In this document: piece by piece, positions 1 to 6,920 of the stretch
How the letters are laid out: every line of letters starts with the position of its first letter
How positions within the stretch are numbered: position 1 is the stretch's first letter
NCBI GenBank assembly: GCA_024686335.1
Contig: JAILCI010000030.1
Location: forward strand, 1-36,512
Reading direction: 5' to 3'
Length of the DNA: 36,512 nt
Source: Bacteroidales bacterium
GTDB taxonomy: Bacteria > Bacteroidota > Bacteroidia > Bacteroidales > WCHB1-69
Translations under genes and position numbers: made by a program
Notes under the pieces: model-generated
Told to the model about the DNA's origin: nothing
Seen by the model: only the letters and a program-made list of their open reading frames with translations
Database searches by the model: none

Positions 1-1
1 T

Positions 2-1687
2 GTGCAAGGCATCTGTCCCAATGGCTGGCACGTGCCAAGTTGGACGGAATGGGAACAACTGCAGAGTTATGTGGGCAGCCAAGGTCAATATGTATGCGGT
101 GGCGACAGCAATCAAATCGCCAAAGCATTGGCTTCTCAAGTTTGGTGTAATACAAACAGTACATCCAATGACTGTGCCGTGTACAATAATGTGAGTGCCA
201 ACAATGCCACGGGTTTTTCTGCCCTTGATGTTGGTTATTTCAGCGACTCTTTTGTTTATGGCGAGGCAAGAATATGGTCAACCGTCAATCAGACTGTTTT
301 TTGTCTGCAACCATACTCACCCGAAGCACACAGAGGTGGTGGCTATCCATCAGATGGCTGTTCCGTCCGCTGCCTCCGCCATGACAGCAGTGCAATTGTT
401 ATTCCAAGTGTTACTACTGATACATTGAGAGACATCTTTTTTTCATCAGCCACTTGCGGAGGCTTTGTCGTTGAAAGCGGCTGGACGCCTGTCACTGCAC
501 GGGGCGTATGCTGGAGTACTTCGCATAACCCAACCGTGGACGACAGCCACACCACCAACGGCAGCGGGACTGGAAGTTTTACAAGCCATATTGATAGCCT
601 ATACGCTAACACTACGTACTACGTGCGAGCCTACGCCACCAACAGTGTGGGAACTGCGTATGGGGAGGAGCGCAGTTTCACCACTCTGCCTACATTCTAC
701 TGCGGTATCGACTCGGTGACGGATTACGACGGAAATGTTTATCCCACCGTGGAAATCGGACAACAGTGTTGGATGAGGGAGAACCTGCGCACCACGCACT
801 ATGCTGACGGGACTGAAATTCTTGTAGGAAATCCGAATTCAACGTATCCAACTATCCCTATTAGACGGTATCGTTGTTCACCAGGTAATAACAATGCAAA
901 TGTGCCAGTTTATGGTCTATTGTACAATGGCTACGCAGCTTGTGGAACTTCATTAACGAATTTTTTTCAAGGAGTATGCCCAGACGGATGGCATCTGCCG
1001 AGTCAGAACGAATACGAGCAACTCACCAGCTATGTGGGTAATCAAAGTCAATATGTTTGTGGTGGCAGTAGCATTGCAAAATCGTTGGCTTCACCATCGG
1101 GATGGATAGGAACGTCATCCAATACCTGTTCCGTGAAATATTGTCCAGACGAAAACAATGCCACGGGATTTATCGCCGTTCCGGCAGGTGCCAACGGCAA
1201 CGGCCTTGGTGATTCGTGTATAATATGGTCAAGAAGCCTGGAGGGTTTTAAACTTAAAAGCTTTGTTGTCGTTGATCAAACGGTTATTTTGAAATCCTTC
1301 ATAGCTAGTAATAGGTTCTTGTCTGTCCGTTGCCTTCATAATGAATTATGGATAGACAGTGCTGATTTGGTTGTGCCTTGTGTCACTACCGATACCTCAA
1401 GCAACATCTTATCCACATCAGCCACTTGCGGAGGCTTTGTAAGTGGGAGTGGCGGTTCATCTGTCACTGCGCGGGGCGTATGCTGGAGCACTTCGCATAA
1501 CCCAACCGTGAACGACAGCCACACTTCTGAAGGCAGTGGCACAGGGCGTTTTTCCAGCAACATAAGTGGTCTTGCGACGGGCACAACCTATTATGTCCGG
1601 GCCTACGCCACCAACAGTGTGGGAACTGCGTATGGGGATGAGCGTAGCTTCACCACAGAGACTTCTTCCGTTGCCCCAACTCAGTGA
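2..1687 (+). CDS. FISUMP / fibronectin-like modular surface protein (5' end outside window)
   Basis: The gene enters the window already open; the GTG at base 2 is inside a FISUMP domain and is not the true start. Reading 561 residues: end of one FISUMP (Fibrobacter succinogenes major paralogous) domain with CPNGWHVPS and CSVRCLRH, a fibronectin-III-like module (about nt 400-690, GVCWSTS, YYVRAYATNS, SFTT), a second complete FISUMP domain (QQCWMRENLR, CPDGWHLPS, NNATGF, SVRCLH; about nt 695-1340), and a second fibronectin-like module (about nt 1370-1660). Such proteins are exported surface proteins in Bacteroidota and Fibrobacter; their molecular role is not established. The frame meets TGA at 1685-1687, but a third FISUMP module follows in another frame (separate entry), so this stop is probably produced by a lesion and not the original end. 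Confidence 0.85.
   Translation: MQGICPNGWHVPSWTEWEQLQSYVGSQGQYVCGGDSNQIAKALASQVWCNTNSTSNDCAVYNNVSANNATGFSALDVGYFSDSFVYGEARIWSTVNQTVFCLQPYSPEAHRGGGYPSDGCSVRCLRHDSSAIVIPSVTTDTLRDIFFSSATCGGFVVESGWTPVTARGVCWSTSHNPTVDDSHTTNGSGTGSFTSHIDSLYANTTYYVRAYATNSVGTAYGEERSFTTLPTFYCGIDSVTDYDGNVYPTVEIGQQCWMRENLRTTHYADGTEILVGNPNSTYPTIPIRRYRCSPGNNNANVPVYGLLYNGYAACGTSLTNFFQGVCPDGWHLPSQNEYEQLTSYVGNQSQYVCGGSSIAKSLASPSGWIGTSSNTCSVKYCPDENNATGFIAVPAGANGNGLGDSCIIWSRSLEGFKLKSFVVVDQTVILKSFIASNRFLSVRCLHNELWIDSADLVVPCVTTDTSSNILSTSATCGGFVSGSGGSSVTARGVCWSTSHNPTVNDSHTSEGSGTGRFSSNISGLATGTTYYVRAYATNSVGTAYGDERSFTTETSSVAPTQ
446..1656 (+). repeat. 972-nt module repeat within the FISUMP gene
   Basis: The fibronectin-like segments at 446-684 and 1418-1656 align at the DNA level without gaps at a constant offset of 972 nt (324 codons), with long identical runs such as the one encoding YATNSVGTAYG. 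The FISUMP part between them diverges more. The CPNGWHVPS-coding segment at the start of the window is likewise nearly repeated at about 1937-1975. These look like duplicated modules kept similar by recombination. Confidence 0.8.
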
Positions 1688-2146
1688 TCGACTTAATGGC
1701 GACGTCTATCCCTTAATAGAAATTTGGGAGCAGTGCTGGATGCGGGAGAACCTGCGCACCACGCGCTATGCCGACGGGACAGCAATCCCTATTGGCTATA
1801 TAAGATACTACGACGAGGCCCACCGCTATTCGCCATTCGGTATGGAGAGTTTAGCTTCCCGTTACGGATGGCTGTACAATTGGCCGGCCGTGATGCACGG
1901 AGACTCCACCAGCAACACGAACCACAGCGGAGTGCAGGGCATTTGCCCCAATGGCTGGCACGTGCCAAGTATGGAAGAGTGGCAGCAACTGCGCCAGTAT
2001 CTGAGATCCGATAGCCGCTACTGGTGTGAGGGGGACAGTATGGTGCGTATTATGAAAGAGTGGATGTGTGGAACGCGACCGCTCTTGCAATCCATCTTGG
2101 CGAGGCGAAGTCCTTGGGCTTCTCTGTCCGCTGTCTCCGCGATTAG
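1688..2146 (+). pseudogene. Frameshifted, internally deleted third FISUMP module of the upstream gene
   Basis: After the TGA at 1685 the FISUMP signature resumes one frame over (NGDVYPLIEI, EQCWMRENLRTTRYADG, WLYNWPAVMHG, CPNGWHVPS) to about nt 2040. The frame then returns to the original one, which reads on through VDVWNATALAIHLGEAKS to the standard FISUMP ending GFSVRCLRD and a TAG at 2144-2146. The stretch normally holding the IAKALAS and NNATGF motifs is missing, so the module has about 150 codons where the intact copies have 200 or more. Two frame changes are visible; a third small lesion near 1675-1700 is likely because SVID can be read in the remaining frame. The C-terminal motif ending exactly where the kinase gene ends shows this was the original 3' end. 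Sequencing error is possible but would not explain the missing middle. Confidence 0.72.
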
Positions 2147-3465
2147 CGTGCGGCCTTCTGCCACTCGTACACCACGTTGTTCACCGCCACCATACGCTTC
2201 ACGAACAGGGAATTGTAGTATGTGACGATTTGTTCCCTAGCGGGCTCGCATTGGGGATAGCGTCGTACAAGGTCATTCACCACAGCCTCCCGATGCCGTT
2301 CGCGGATATCATAATTGTTCTTGAAAAAGTCGGAGTTGGTATATTCCGCCAACTTGTCAATGGGCGACATCCCGCGAGACTCCGCCGCCCTGTTCCAGTT
2401 CCAAAAGGGCCGGAAAAGCGTGTCCACAGACTGCTCGATACTCTTTCTGACCTCTGCAGGGATTTGCCGGTAGATATAATCATCTGATGTTTTATCCGCC
2501 TCTTTGGCAGGCGTTTCTGTATGAACCACCTCTTCTTTCACAATTGGATCAACCTGAACCTCAATGGGTTCCGACACATTCTCAACAGACGGATCCTCTA
2601 CAGGCTCGAAACCAGCATCCACTTGTTCAAAGGATTCGGTCGGTACGTTTTGCGTTTGGGGCCACAACAGCCAAGCGGCAGCCGCCACGCACAGCAAAAG
2701 GGGGATGAAGATAGCAGGAAAGAGGCTTTTTCTGTGCTTGAGGCGTTGCAGCACCTCCTCTGCGTTGCCGAATCGCCGTTCGCGGTCGGGTTGCGTGCAC
2801 TTGCGCACGATGCCACCGTAACCGTGCGGGAAAAGCTGATGGAGAATAACGCCGAAAGCGTATATGTCAGCGCGACAGTCCAGCGGCACGTTGCCGGCCA
2901 TCTGCTCAGGGGCGGCGTACTTGTTGGAACCTGCCGGCTGCTTCAGGATGCCGTGCCAGTCACTGTCAGCCAGTCCGAAGTCGATGATTTTCACGTTGTG
3001 ACCATTGTGGGTAATCAGGATGTTGTCGGGTTTCAGGTCACGATGAATAATCTGTTTGCCGTGGAAATAAGCCATTGCCGAGAGTATCTCATTCACGATT
3101 TTCATCCGCAAGTTCCGCGACGGGTTCTCGGCCAGGAACTCCTTGAGCGTGCAGCCATCCACATATTCCATCACGATGCAGGGCCCCACTACAGGGTCGT
3201 GTTCCTTGCTGAAGGTGTGCGCGATGTTGGGATGGTCCAACTGCACCCCCAATTCGAACTCCTTGGTCAGCAGACTAGCATAGACCTCCTTGCGTTGGAA
3301 TTCCGGCTTGAGCCCTTTCAGCACGAACCACTTGCCGTACCGTTGCGCTTTGAAGAGCCGGTTGAAGCCGTTGGAAGAGATTTCCGCATACGAGGTAAAC
3401 ACATCCGAGATTTTCTCGAAAGAGGAGGTTACGATTCCGGATGTGGACGACTCTTGCGATGACAT
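2143..3465 (-). CDS. Membrane-anchored Ser/Thr protein kinase (PknB-like), single TM
   Basis: 440 residues from the ATG at 3463-3465. A longer frame runs upstream through tRNA-His and is artefactual. The kinase fold covers about residues 15-245: Lys50 in FVLKGLK, Glu in KEFELG, hinge VMEYVDG, catalytic loop HRDLKPDN (141-148), DFG (162-164), APEQ (185-188) and the conserved DIYAFGV. The glycine-rich loop is poorly conserved (SSNGFNRLF). One membrane segment (about 248-268) separates the cytoplasmic kinase from an unrecognised acidic exported domain of about 170 residues, the layout of sensor-type Hanks kinases. The stop (2143-2145) overlaps the stop of the convergent FISUMP gene. No TAnnTTTG box lies between the tRNA terminator and the start, so its promoter is unidentified. 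Substrates are unknown. Confidence 0.88.
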   Translation of the reverse strand: MSSQESSTSGIVTSSFEKISDVFTSYAEISSNGFNRLFKAQRYGKWFVLKGLKPEFQRKEVYASLLTKEFELGVQLDHPNIAHTFSKEHDPVVGPCIVMEYVDGCTLKEFLAENPSRNLRMKIVNEILSAMAYFHGKQIIHRDLKPDNILITHNGHNVKIIDFGLADSDWHGILKQPAGSNKYAAPEQMAGNVPLDCRADIYAFGVILHQLFPHGYGGIVRKCTQPDRERRFGNAEEVLQRLKHRKSLFPAIFIPLLLCVAAAAWLLWPQTQNVPTESFEQVDAGFEPVEDPSVENVSEPIEVQVDPIVKEEVVHTETPAKEADKTSDDYIYRQIPAEVRKSIEQSVDTLFRPFWNWNRAAESRGMSPIDKLAEYTNSDFFKNNYDIRERHREAVVNDLVRRYPQCEPAREQIVTYYNSLFVKRMVAVNNVVYEWQKAAR

Positions 3466-3486
3466 AGTTGTGGATATCAGAGCATT

Positions 3487-3519
3487 AAAAAAGAAGCAGC
3501 AGGCAATTCCTACTGCTTC
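3487..3519 (-). terminator. Intrinsic terminator after tRNA-His
   Basis: On the minus strand, an 11-bp stem (GAAGCAG pairing with CTGCTTC, then a T-G wobble and AGG with CCT) closes an AATTG loop and is followed at once by six T. It lies 12 nt beyond the tRNA 3' end and before the kinase start. Confidence 0.8.
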
Positions 3520-3531
3520 GTAAAACTTTTG

Positions 3532-3606
3532 GGCGGCAGGTCGGATTCGAACCGACGACCCACGGAACCACAATCCGGTACTCTAACCAACTGAGCTACA
3601 ACCGCC
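3532..3606 (-). tRNA. tRNA-His (anticodon GTG)
   Basis: The minus strand reads GGCGGTTGTAGCTCAG at the 5' end, with a D arm (AGCTC..GAG), an anticodon loop TTGTGGT whose GTG lies at 3569-3571, and a T arm with GGTTCGAATCC. An extra 5' G (position -1) faces C73, the identity element of bacterial tRNA-His. The acceptor stem seems to hold one T-T mismatch. CCA is not encoded. Confidence 0.93.
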
Positions 3607-3632
3607 ATATAGTGGGTCTCAAAAAAGACGTG

Positions 3633-3640
3633 CAAAAATA
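3633..3640 (-). promoter_or_regulatory. Bacteroidota-type -7 box (TATTTTTG) for tRNA-His
   Basis: A perfect TAnnTTTG match on the minus strand, 26 nt before the tRNA 5' end. No convincing TTTG -33 box is seen. Confidence 0.55.
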
Positions 3641-3718
3641 CATTTTTTTTGATTCCCAACAACAGACAAGACGTTTTTTTTCTTGCCTCACTATGATTTT
3701 GTCATTCAATCAATTAAA

Positions 3719-4417
3719 CTATTCCTGACTTTTCTTCATGGCAGCGATGGAGAGGAAAAGTCCGAGGATTATGCTGCAGAATGCGGCAAAGAGAACCTGG
3801 AAGTCCTTAGGCAGACAGAAGGTGAGCGTGTGCGCGGGAATCCAGAACAATGGTATAGTCTTCTTGAAAACGAAGCCCCACTGTACGTTCCAATCGATGG
3901 CAGACAGATATTTCCGCATGGGCATTATCTTGGCCAAACAACCGACCTTGCCATGATATTCGGCAATGTGCATGTCACACACTTTGTGCAAGGTCATGAA
4001 GACAGGTGCAAAGGAGGTGTTCATCATCACACTGATGCAGAAAGCACCTAACAACTTCATTCCTGAGAACTCTCCCGCCATGGCCTCAGGCATGGCGGCG
4101 AAGGGCGTGTAGCGTGACAGGAAACCGGGAATGCCCTGGCAGAATACATTCATAGCCAGCGCAATCCACATGCCCAGAAAGCCCCAAATGATGAATTTTG
4201 GCAACAAACCAAACTCTTTGGGCAAGTAGGTCCCGTTTTTGATGCGGGAGCCTAGCATTTCGCCAAATGTGGCCAAGATACCGAACTTCAAAAAGGCCAT
4301 GCATAAGGGAACATATTTGTTGCCAGCCAAATAGGCCGCATAAACGGATGGAAAAATAAAAAATGGCAATAAGCAAAGAATTACAATAGCAATAACAAGC
4401 AGGTCTGATTTTTTCAT
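3719..4417 (-). CDS. Mpv17/PMP22-like multispanning membrane protein
   Basis: 232 residues from MKKSDLLVIAI, with about five hydrophobic segments (residues 5-25, 35-50, 75-95, 120-145, 205-228). The C-terminal half contains KKTIPLFWIPAHTLTF followed by LPKDFQVLFAA, resembling the Mpv17/PMP22-type membrane proteins annotated in Bacteroides; this family call is from memory and tentative. A longer frame starts at 4468, but the -7 box at 4456-4463 lies inside that extension, so the inner ATG is preferred. It stands alone between the tRNA and the divergent nitroreductase gene. Function unknown. Confidence 0.7.
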   Translation of the reverse strand: MKKSDLLVIAIVILCLLPFFIFPSVYAAYLAGNKYVPLCMAFLKFGILATFGEMLGSRIKNGTYLPKEFGLLPKFIIWGFLGMWIALAMNVFCQGIPGFLSRYTPFAAMPEAMAGEFSGMKLLGAFCISVMMNTSFAPVFMTLHKVCDMHIAEYHGKVGCLAKIMPMRKYLSAIDWNVQWGFVFKKTIPLFWIPAHTLTFCLPKDFQVLFAAFCSIILGLFLSIAAMKKSQE

Positions 4418-4455
4418 TTCTGTAAGGATCTGTAGATATTGTTGAAAATTTTCGG

Positions 4456-4463
4456 CAAAAATA
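4456..4463 (-). promoter_or_regulatory. -7 box (TATTTTTG, then CCG) for the Mpv17-like gene
   Basis: A perfect TAnnTTTG match on the minus strand, 38 nt before the chosen ATG. It decides between the two possible starts of that gene. Confidence 0.6.
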
Positions 4464-4592
4464 AGCAATATTTACTTTCATCCCAAAATGAATGACAACC
4501 TTTTTAGAATGATTGTAAACCTTTACAGAAACATGTCAACCAAATCAGTATAAACCACTCGAAAACTGTCAACCAAAATCAGGAAAAGTCAC

Positions 4593-4631
4593 TTTTCAAA
4601 TAACTTTCAATTTTCAACTTTCAATTTTCAA
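4593..4631 (+). repeat. Heptanucleotide tandem repeat, unit YTTTCAA
   Basis: Four contiguous 7-nt units (CTTTCAA, TTTTCAA, CTTTCAA, TTTTCAA) fill 4604-4631, with a further TTTTCAA copy at 4593-4599 separated by 4 nt. The tract lies directly upstream of a possible -7 box of the nitroreductase gene. Confidence 0.85.
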
Positions 4632-4639
4632 TTATTTCG

Positions 4640-4647
4640 TATTATTG
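4640..4647 (+). promoter_or_regulatory. Possible -7 box (TATTATTG) for the nitroreductase gene
   Basis: A one-mismatch match to TAnnTTTG, 27 nt before the ATG at 4675. The heptamer tract occupies the place of a -33 element. Confidence 0.35.
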
Positions 4648-4674
4648 CACTTTTAACTTAAATTCTAAAAAATT

Positions 4675-5301
4675 ATGAAAAAACACCTATTTCTAGTCGT
4701 GGGAATAGCCGTGATGCTGTGCATGTCGTGCCAGGAGAAACCGGCCGCCACGCCAGAACCAACCGAAAAAGAGACTGTAAAAAATAGCACTATGGAAGAC
4801 CTGTTGACACGCCGCAGTGTGCGTTCCTACACTGACGAAATTCCTCCTATGGAGGTCATTGAAGAAATCTGCAAGGCCGGCACCTATGCTCCTACGGGCA
4901 TGAATCGCCAAAGCCCAATCATCATTGCCGTAACCAACCGCGAAGTGCGCGACCGCCTCAGCAAGTTGAACGCCCAGGTGATGAACAGCGACAATGATCC
5001 ATTCTACGGTGCTCCCGTCGTGCTGGTGGTCTTGGCTGACAGACAGGTCGGTACCTATCTGGAGGACGGCAGCCTCGTGATGGGCAATCTGATGAACGCC
5101 GCTCATGCCAAAGGTCTCGGCTCCTGCTGGATTCATCGTGCAAGAGAGGTCTTTGAGACCGAAGAGGGCAAGAAGATTCTGGCTGACCTCGGCATCGAAG
5201 GCGACTACGTGGGCATCGGCAACTGCATCCTCGGCTACACCAACGGCGACTATCCAGAACCCGCTCCTAGAAAAGAGAACTGGGTATACTGGATTAAGTA
5301 G
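4675..5301 (+). CDS. Lipoprotein nitroreductase-family flavoprotein
   Basis: 208 residues. The first 18 form a lipoprotein signal (MKKHLFLVVGIAVMLCMS) with the lipidated Cys19, then a Pro/Glu/Thr-rich linker to about residue 38. The nitroreductase fold follows: LLTRRSVRSYTD (the FMN phosphate-binding RRS motif), APTGMNRQSP, GAPVVLVV, and the end of the fold at GIGNCILGY. The family reduces nitro compounds, quinones or flavins with FMN. The signal implies a position outside the cytoplasm, where NAD(P)H is absent, so the electron donor is unclear. An inner ATG at 4792 (MEDLLTRR) could give a cytoplasmic form. It is monocistronic and ends at a strong bidirectional terminator. Confidence 0.88.
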   Translation: MKKHLFLVVGIAVMLCMSCQEKPAATPEPTEKETVKNSTMEDLLTRRSVRSYTDEIPPMEVIEEICKAGTYAPTGMNRQSPIIIAVTNREVRDRLSKLNAQVMNSDNDPFYGAPVVLVVLADRQVGTYLEDGSLVMGNLMNAAHAKGLGSCWIHRAREVFETEEGKKILADLGIEGDYVGIGNCILGYTNGDYPEPAPRKENWVYWIK

Positions 5302-5310
5302 ATGTTTAAC

Positions 5311-5353
5311 TGTTGAATTGTTGAACTGTTGAACTGAACTGATAACTGATAAC
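5311..5353 (+). repeat. Short tandem repeats TGTTGAAC (8 nt) and TGATAAC (7 nt)
   Basis: Three 8-nt units (TGTTGAAT, TGTTGAAC, TGTTGAAC), a partial TGAAC, then two 7-nt TGATAAC units lie end to end between the nitroreductase stop and its terminator. No coding potential. Confidence 0.8.
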
Positions 5354-5354
5354 T

Positions 5355-5384
5355 AAAAAATGGCCCCATAGAGGCCATTTTTTT
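5355..5384. terminator. Bidirectional intrinsic terminator between nitroreductase gene and cysS
   Basis: AAAAAATGGCC and GGCCATTTTTT form an 11-bp stem with a 7-nt loop, with T-runs on both strands. It can stop transcripts of the nitroreductase gene (plus) and of the acyl-CoA synthetase-cysS operon (minus). Confidence 0.85.
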
Positions 5385-5421
5385 ATTGTATGAGGTAATT
5401 ATATGATACGGGTAGGGGAGA

Positions 5422-6912
5422 CTAGGAGAGGCTCCATTCAGCGCCGTCCTTGGTGTCTTTCACCACGATGCCGGCAGCGTTGAGCTCGTCTCGGATCTTG
5501 TCGGAGAGTGCCCAGTTTTTCTCAGCCTTGGCGGTCTTGCGCATGTCAAGAACCAAAGCCATAGCCTTCTCCAATGCGTCGTGCTCACGGGTGTCGCCTT
5601 GCGCGAGTTCCGGTTTAATGCCTAAGATGTCGAAGAAGAAGGTGCGGAAGGTTGTCTTCAGCAATTCAATATCTTCAGCTGTCAGGGTGGCATGACCGTC
5701 TTTCACTGCATTGATGATACGGGCGGCGTCGAAGAGCTCGGCAATCACCTTCGGAGTGTTGAAGTCGTCGTTCATAGCCTCGTAGCAGCGCTCCTGTAGG
5801 GCGGCAATATCCTCCGTAGAGGAGTTTCCAGCCTTCAAGCCGTCAAGATAACGCTCAGCAGCATATAACTTCTCCAGTCCCTTTTCGGCAGACTGCAAAG
5901 CGGCATTACTGAAATCTACTGTGCCGCGGTAGGAAGCCTGCAGGACGAAAAAGCGGATAGTCATCGGAGAGTAAGCCTTCTCCAGTTTGGGATGGTTACC
6001 CGTAAAGAACTCGTTGAGAGTAATAAAGTTACCCAACGATTTACCCATTTTCTGTCCTTCAATGGTAATCATGTTATTATGCATCCAGTAGCGTACGGAG
6101 CTCTTGCCATTAGCGACTGTGCTTTGGCAAACTTCAGACTCATGGTGCGGGAAGAGGAGGTCCATGCCACCACCGTGGATATCAAACTGTTCTCCCAGAT
6201 ATTTGGTGCTCATAGCGGTACATTCGATATGCCAACCGGGGAAACCGACGCTCCAGGGAGAGTTCCAGCGCATGATGTGCTCCGGGGCAGCCTTCTTCCA
6301 CAAGGCAAAATCGGCTGGATTGTGCTTCTCGCTCTGTCCATCCAACTCACGGGTGTTGGCCATCAGCTCGGAGAGGACACGGCCGGAGAGTTTGCCATAG
6401 CCGAAGTCTTTATCGAACTTCTCTACATCAAAATAGACAGAACCCTCTGATACATAAGCATATCCCTTATCCAGAATTCTTTGCACCATATCAATTTGCT
6501 CCATAATATGACCAGAAGCACGCGGCTCGATAGAGGGTCCTTTAACGTTGAGAGCATCCATAGCCTTGTGATAGCTGTCCATATAATATTGTGCAACCTC
6601 CATCGGCTCCAACTGCTCCAAACGGGCTTTCTTAGCGATCTTATCTTCACCTTCATCGGCATCATGCTCGAGATGGCCTACATCGGTAATATTACGGACA
6701 TAGCGTACTTTATAGCCAATATGTGTCAAATAACGGAAGACGACATCGAATGTCACAGCCGGACGAGCGTGGCCAAGATGAGGTTCGCCATAGACGGTAG
6801 GACCGCAAACATAGAGACCGACATGGTCGGGGACAATAGGGGAGAGGAGTTCTTTTCTTTTTGATAAAGTGTTGAATAGTAAAACTTTGCCCTTGTTATC
6901 GCTAGGATTCAT
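5422..6912 (-). CDS. cysS: Cysteinyl-tRNA synthetase
   Basis: 496 residues, close to the family length. It is a class I aminoacyl-tRNA synthetase that charges tRNA-Cys in the cytoplasm. The HIGH motif is HLGH (45-48) after [11 protein letters not shown], and the KMSKS motif is KMGKS (288-292). By comparison with the E. coli enzyme the zinc ligands would be Cys36, Cys231 (WHIECTAM), His256 and Glu260 (HHESE). The C-terminal DALR-like helical domain and the tail containing [16 protein letters not shown] are present. The start lies 8 nt after the acyl-CoA synthetase stop, so the two are probably cotranscribed from the promoter at 8703-8710. No defect seen. Confidence 0.98.
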   Translation of the reverse strand: MNPSDNKGKVLLFNTLSKRKELLSPIVPDHVGLYVCGPTVYGEPHLGHARPAVTFDVVFRYLTHIGYKVRYVRNITDVGHLEHDADEGEDKIAKKARLEQLEPMEVAQYYMDSYHKAMDALNVKGPSIEPRASGHIMEQIDMVQRILDKGYAYVSEGSVYFDVEKFDKDFGYGKLSGRVLSELMANTRELDGQSEKHNPADFALWKKAAPEHIMRWNSPWSVGFPGWHIECTAMSTKYLGEQFDIHGGGMDLLFPHHESEVCQSTVANGKSSVRYWMHNNMITIEGQKMGKSLGNFITLNEFFTGNHPKLEKAYSPMTIRFFVLQASYRGTVDFSNAALQSAEKGLEKLYAAERYLDGLKAGNSSTEDIAALQERCYEAMNDDFNTPKVIAELFDAARIINAVKDGHATLTAEDIELLKTTFRTFFFDILGIKPELAQGDTREHDALEKAMALVLDMRKTAKAEKNWALSDKIRDELNAAGIVVKDTKDGAEWSLS

Positions 6913-6920
6913 AGTCTATT

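Noticed and set aside
1566-2225. A 219-codon frame as an independent FISUMP gene
   Set aside because: Its N terminus is an out-of-frame reading of the fibronectin-like module and its C terminus runs past the true FISUMP ending into the kinase gene; it is the shifted part of the upstream gene.
2521-3462. A 313-codon open frame on the plus strand
   Set aside because: Antisense to the kinase gene, whose catalytic motifs are unmistakable.
3466-3573. N-terminal extension of the kinase frame
   Set aside because: It would translate part of tRNA-His and its terminator; the ATG at 3465 is the first plausible start.
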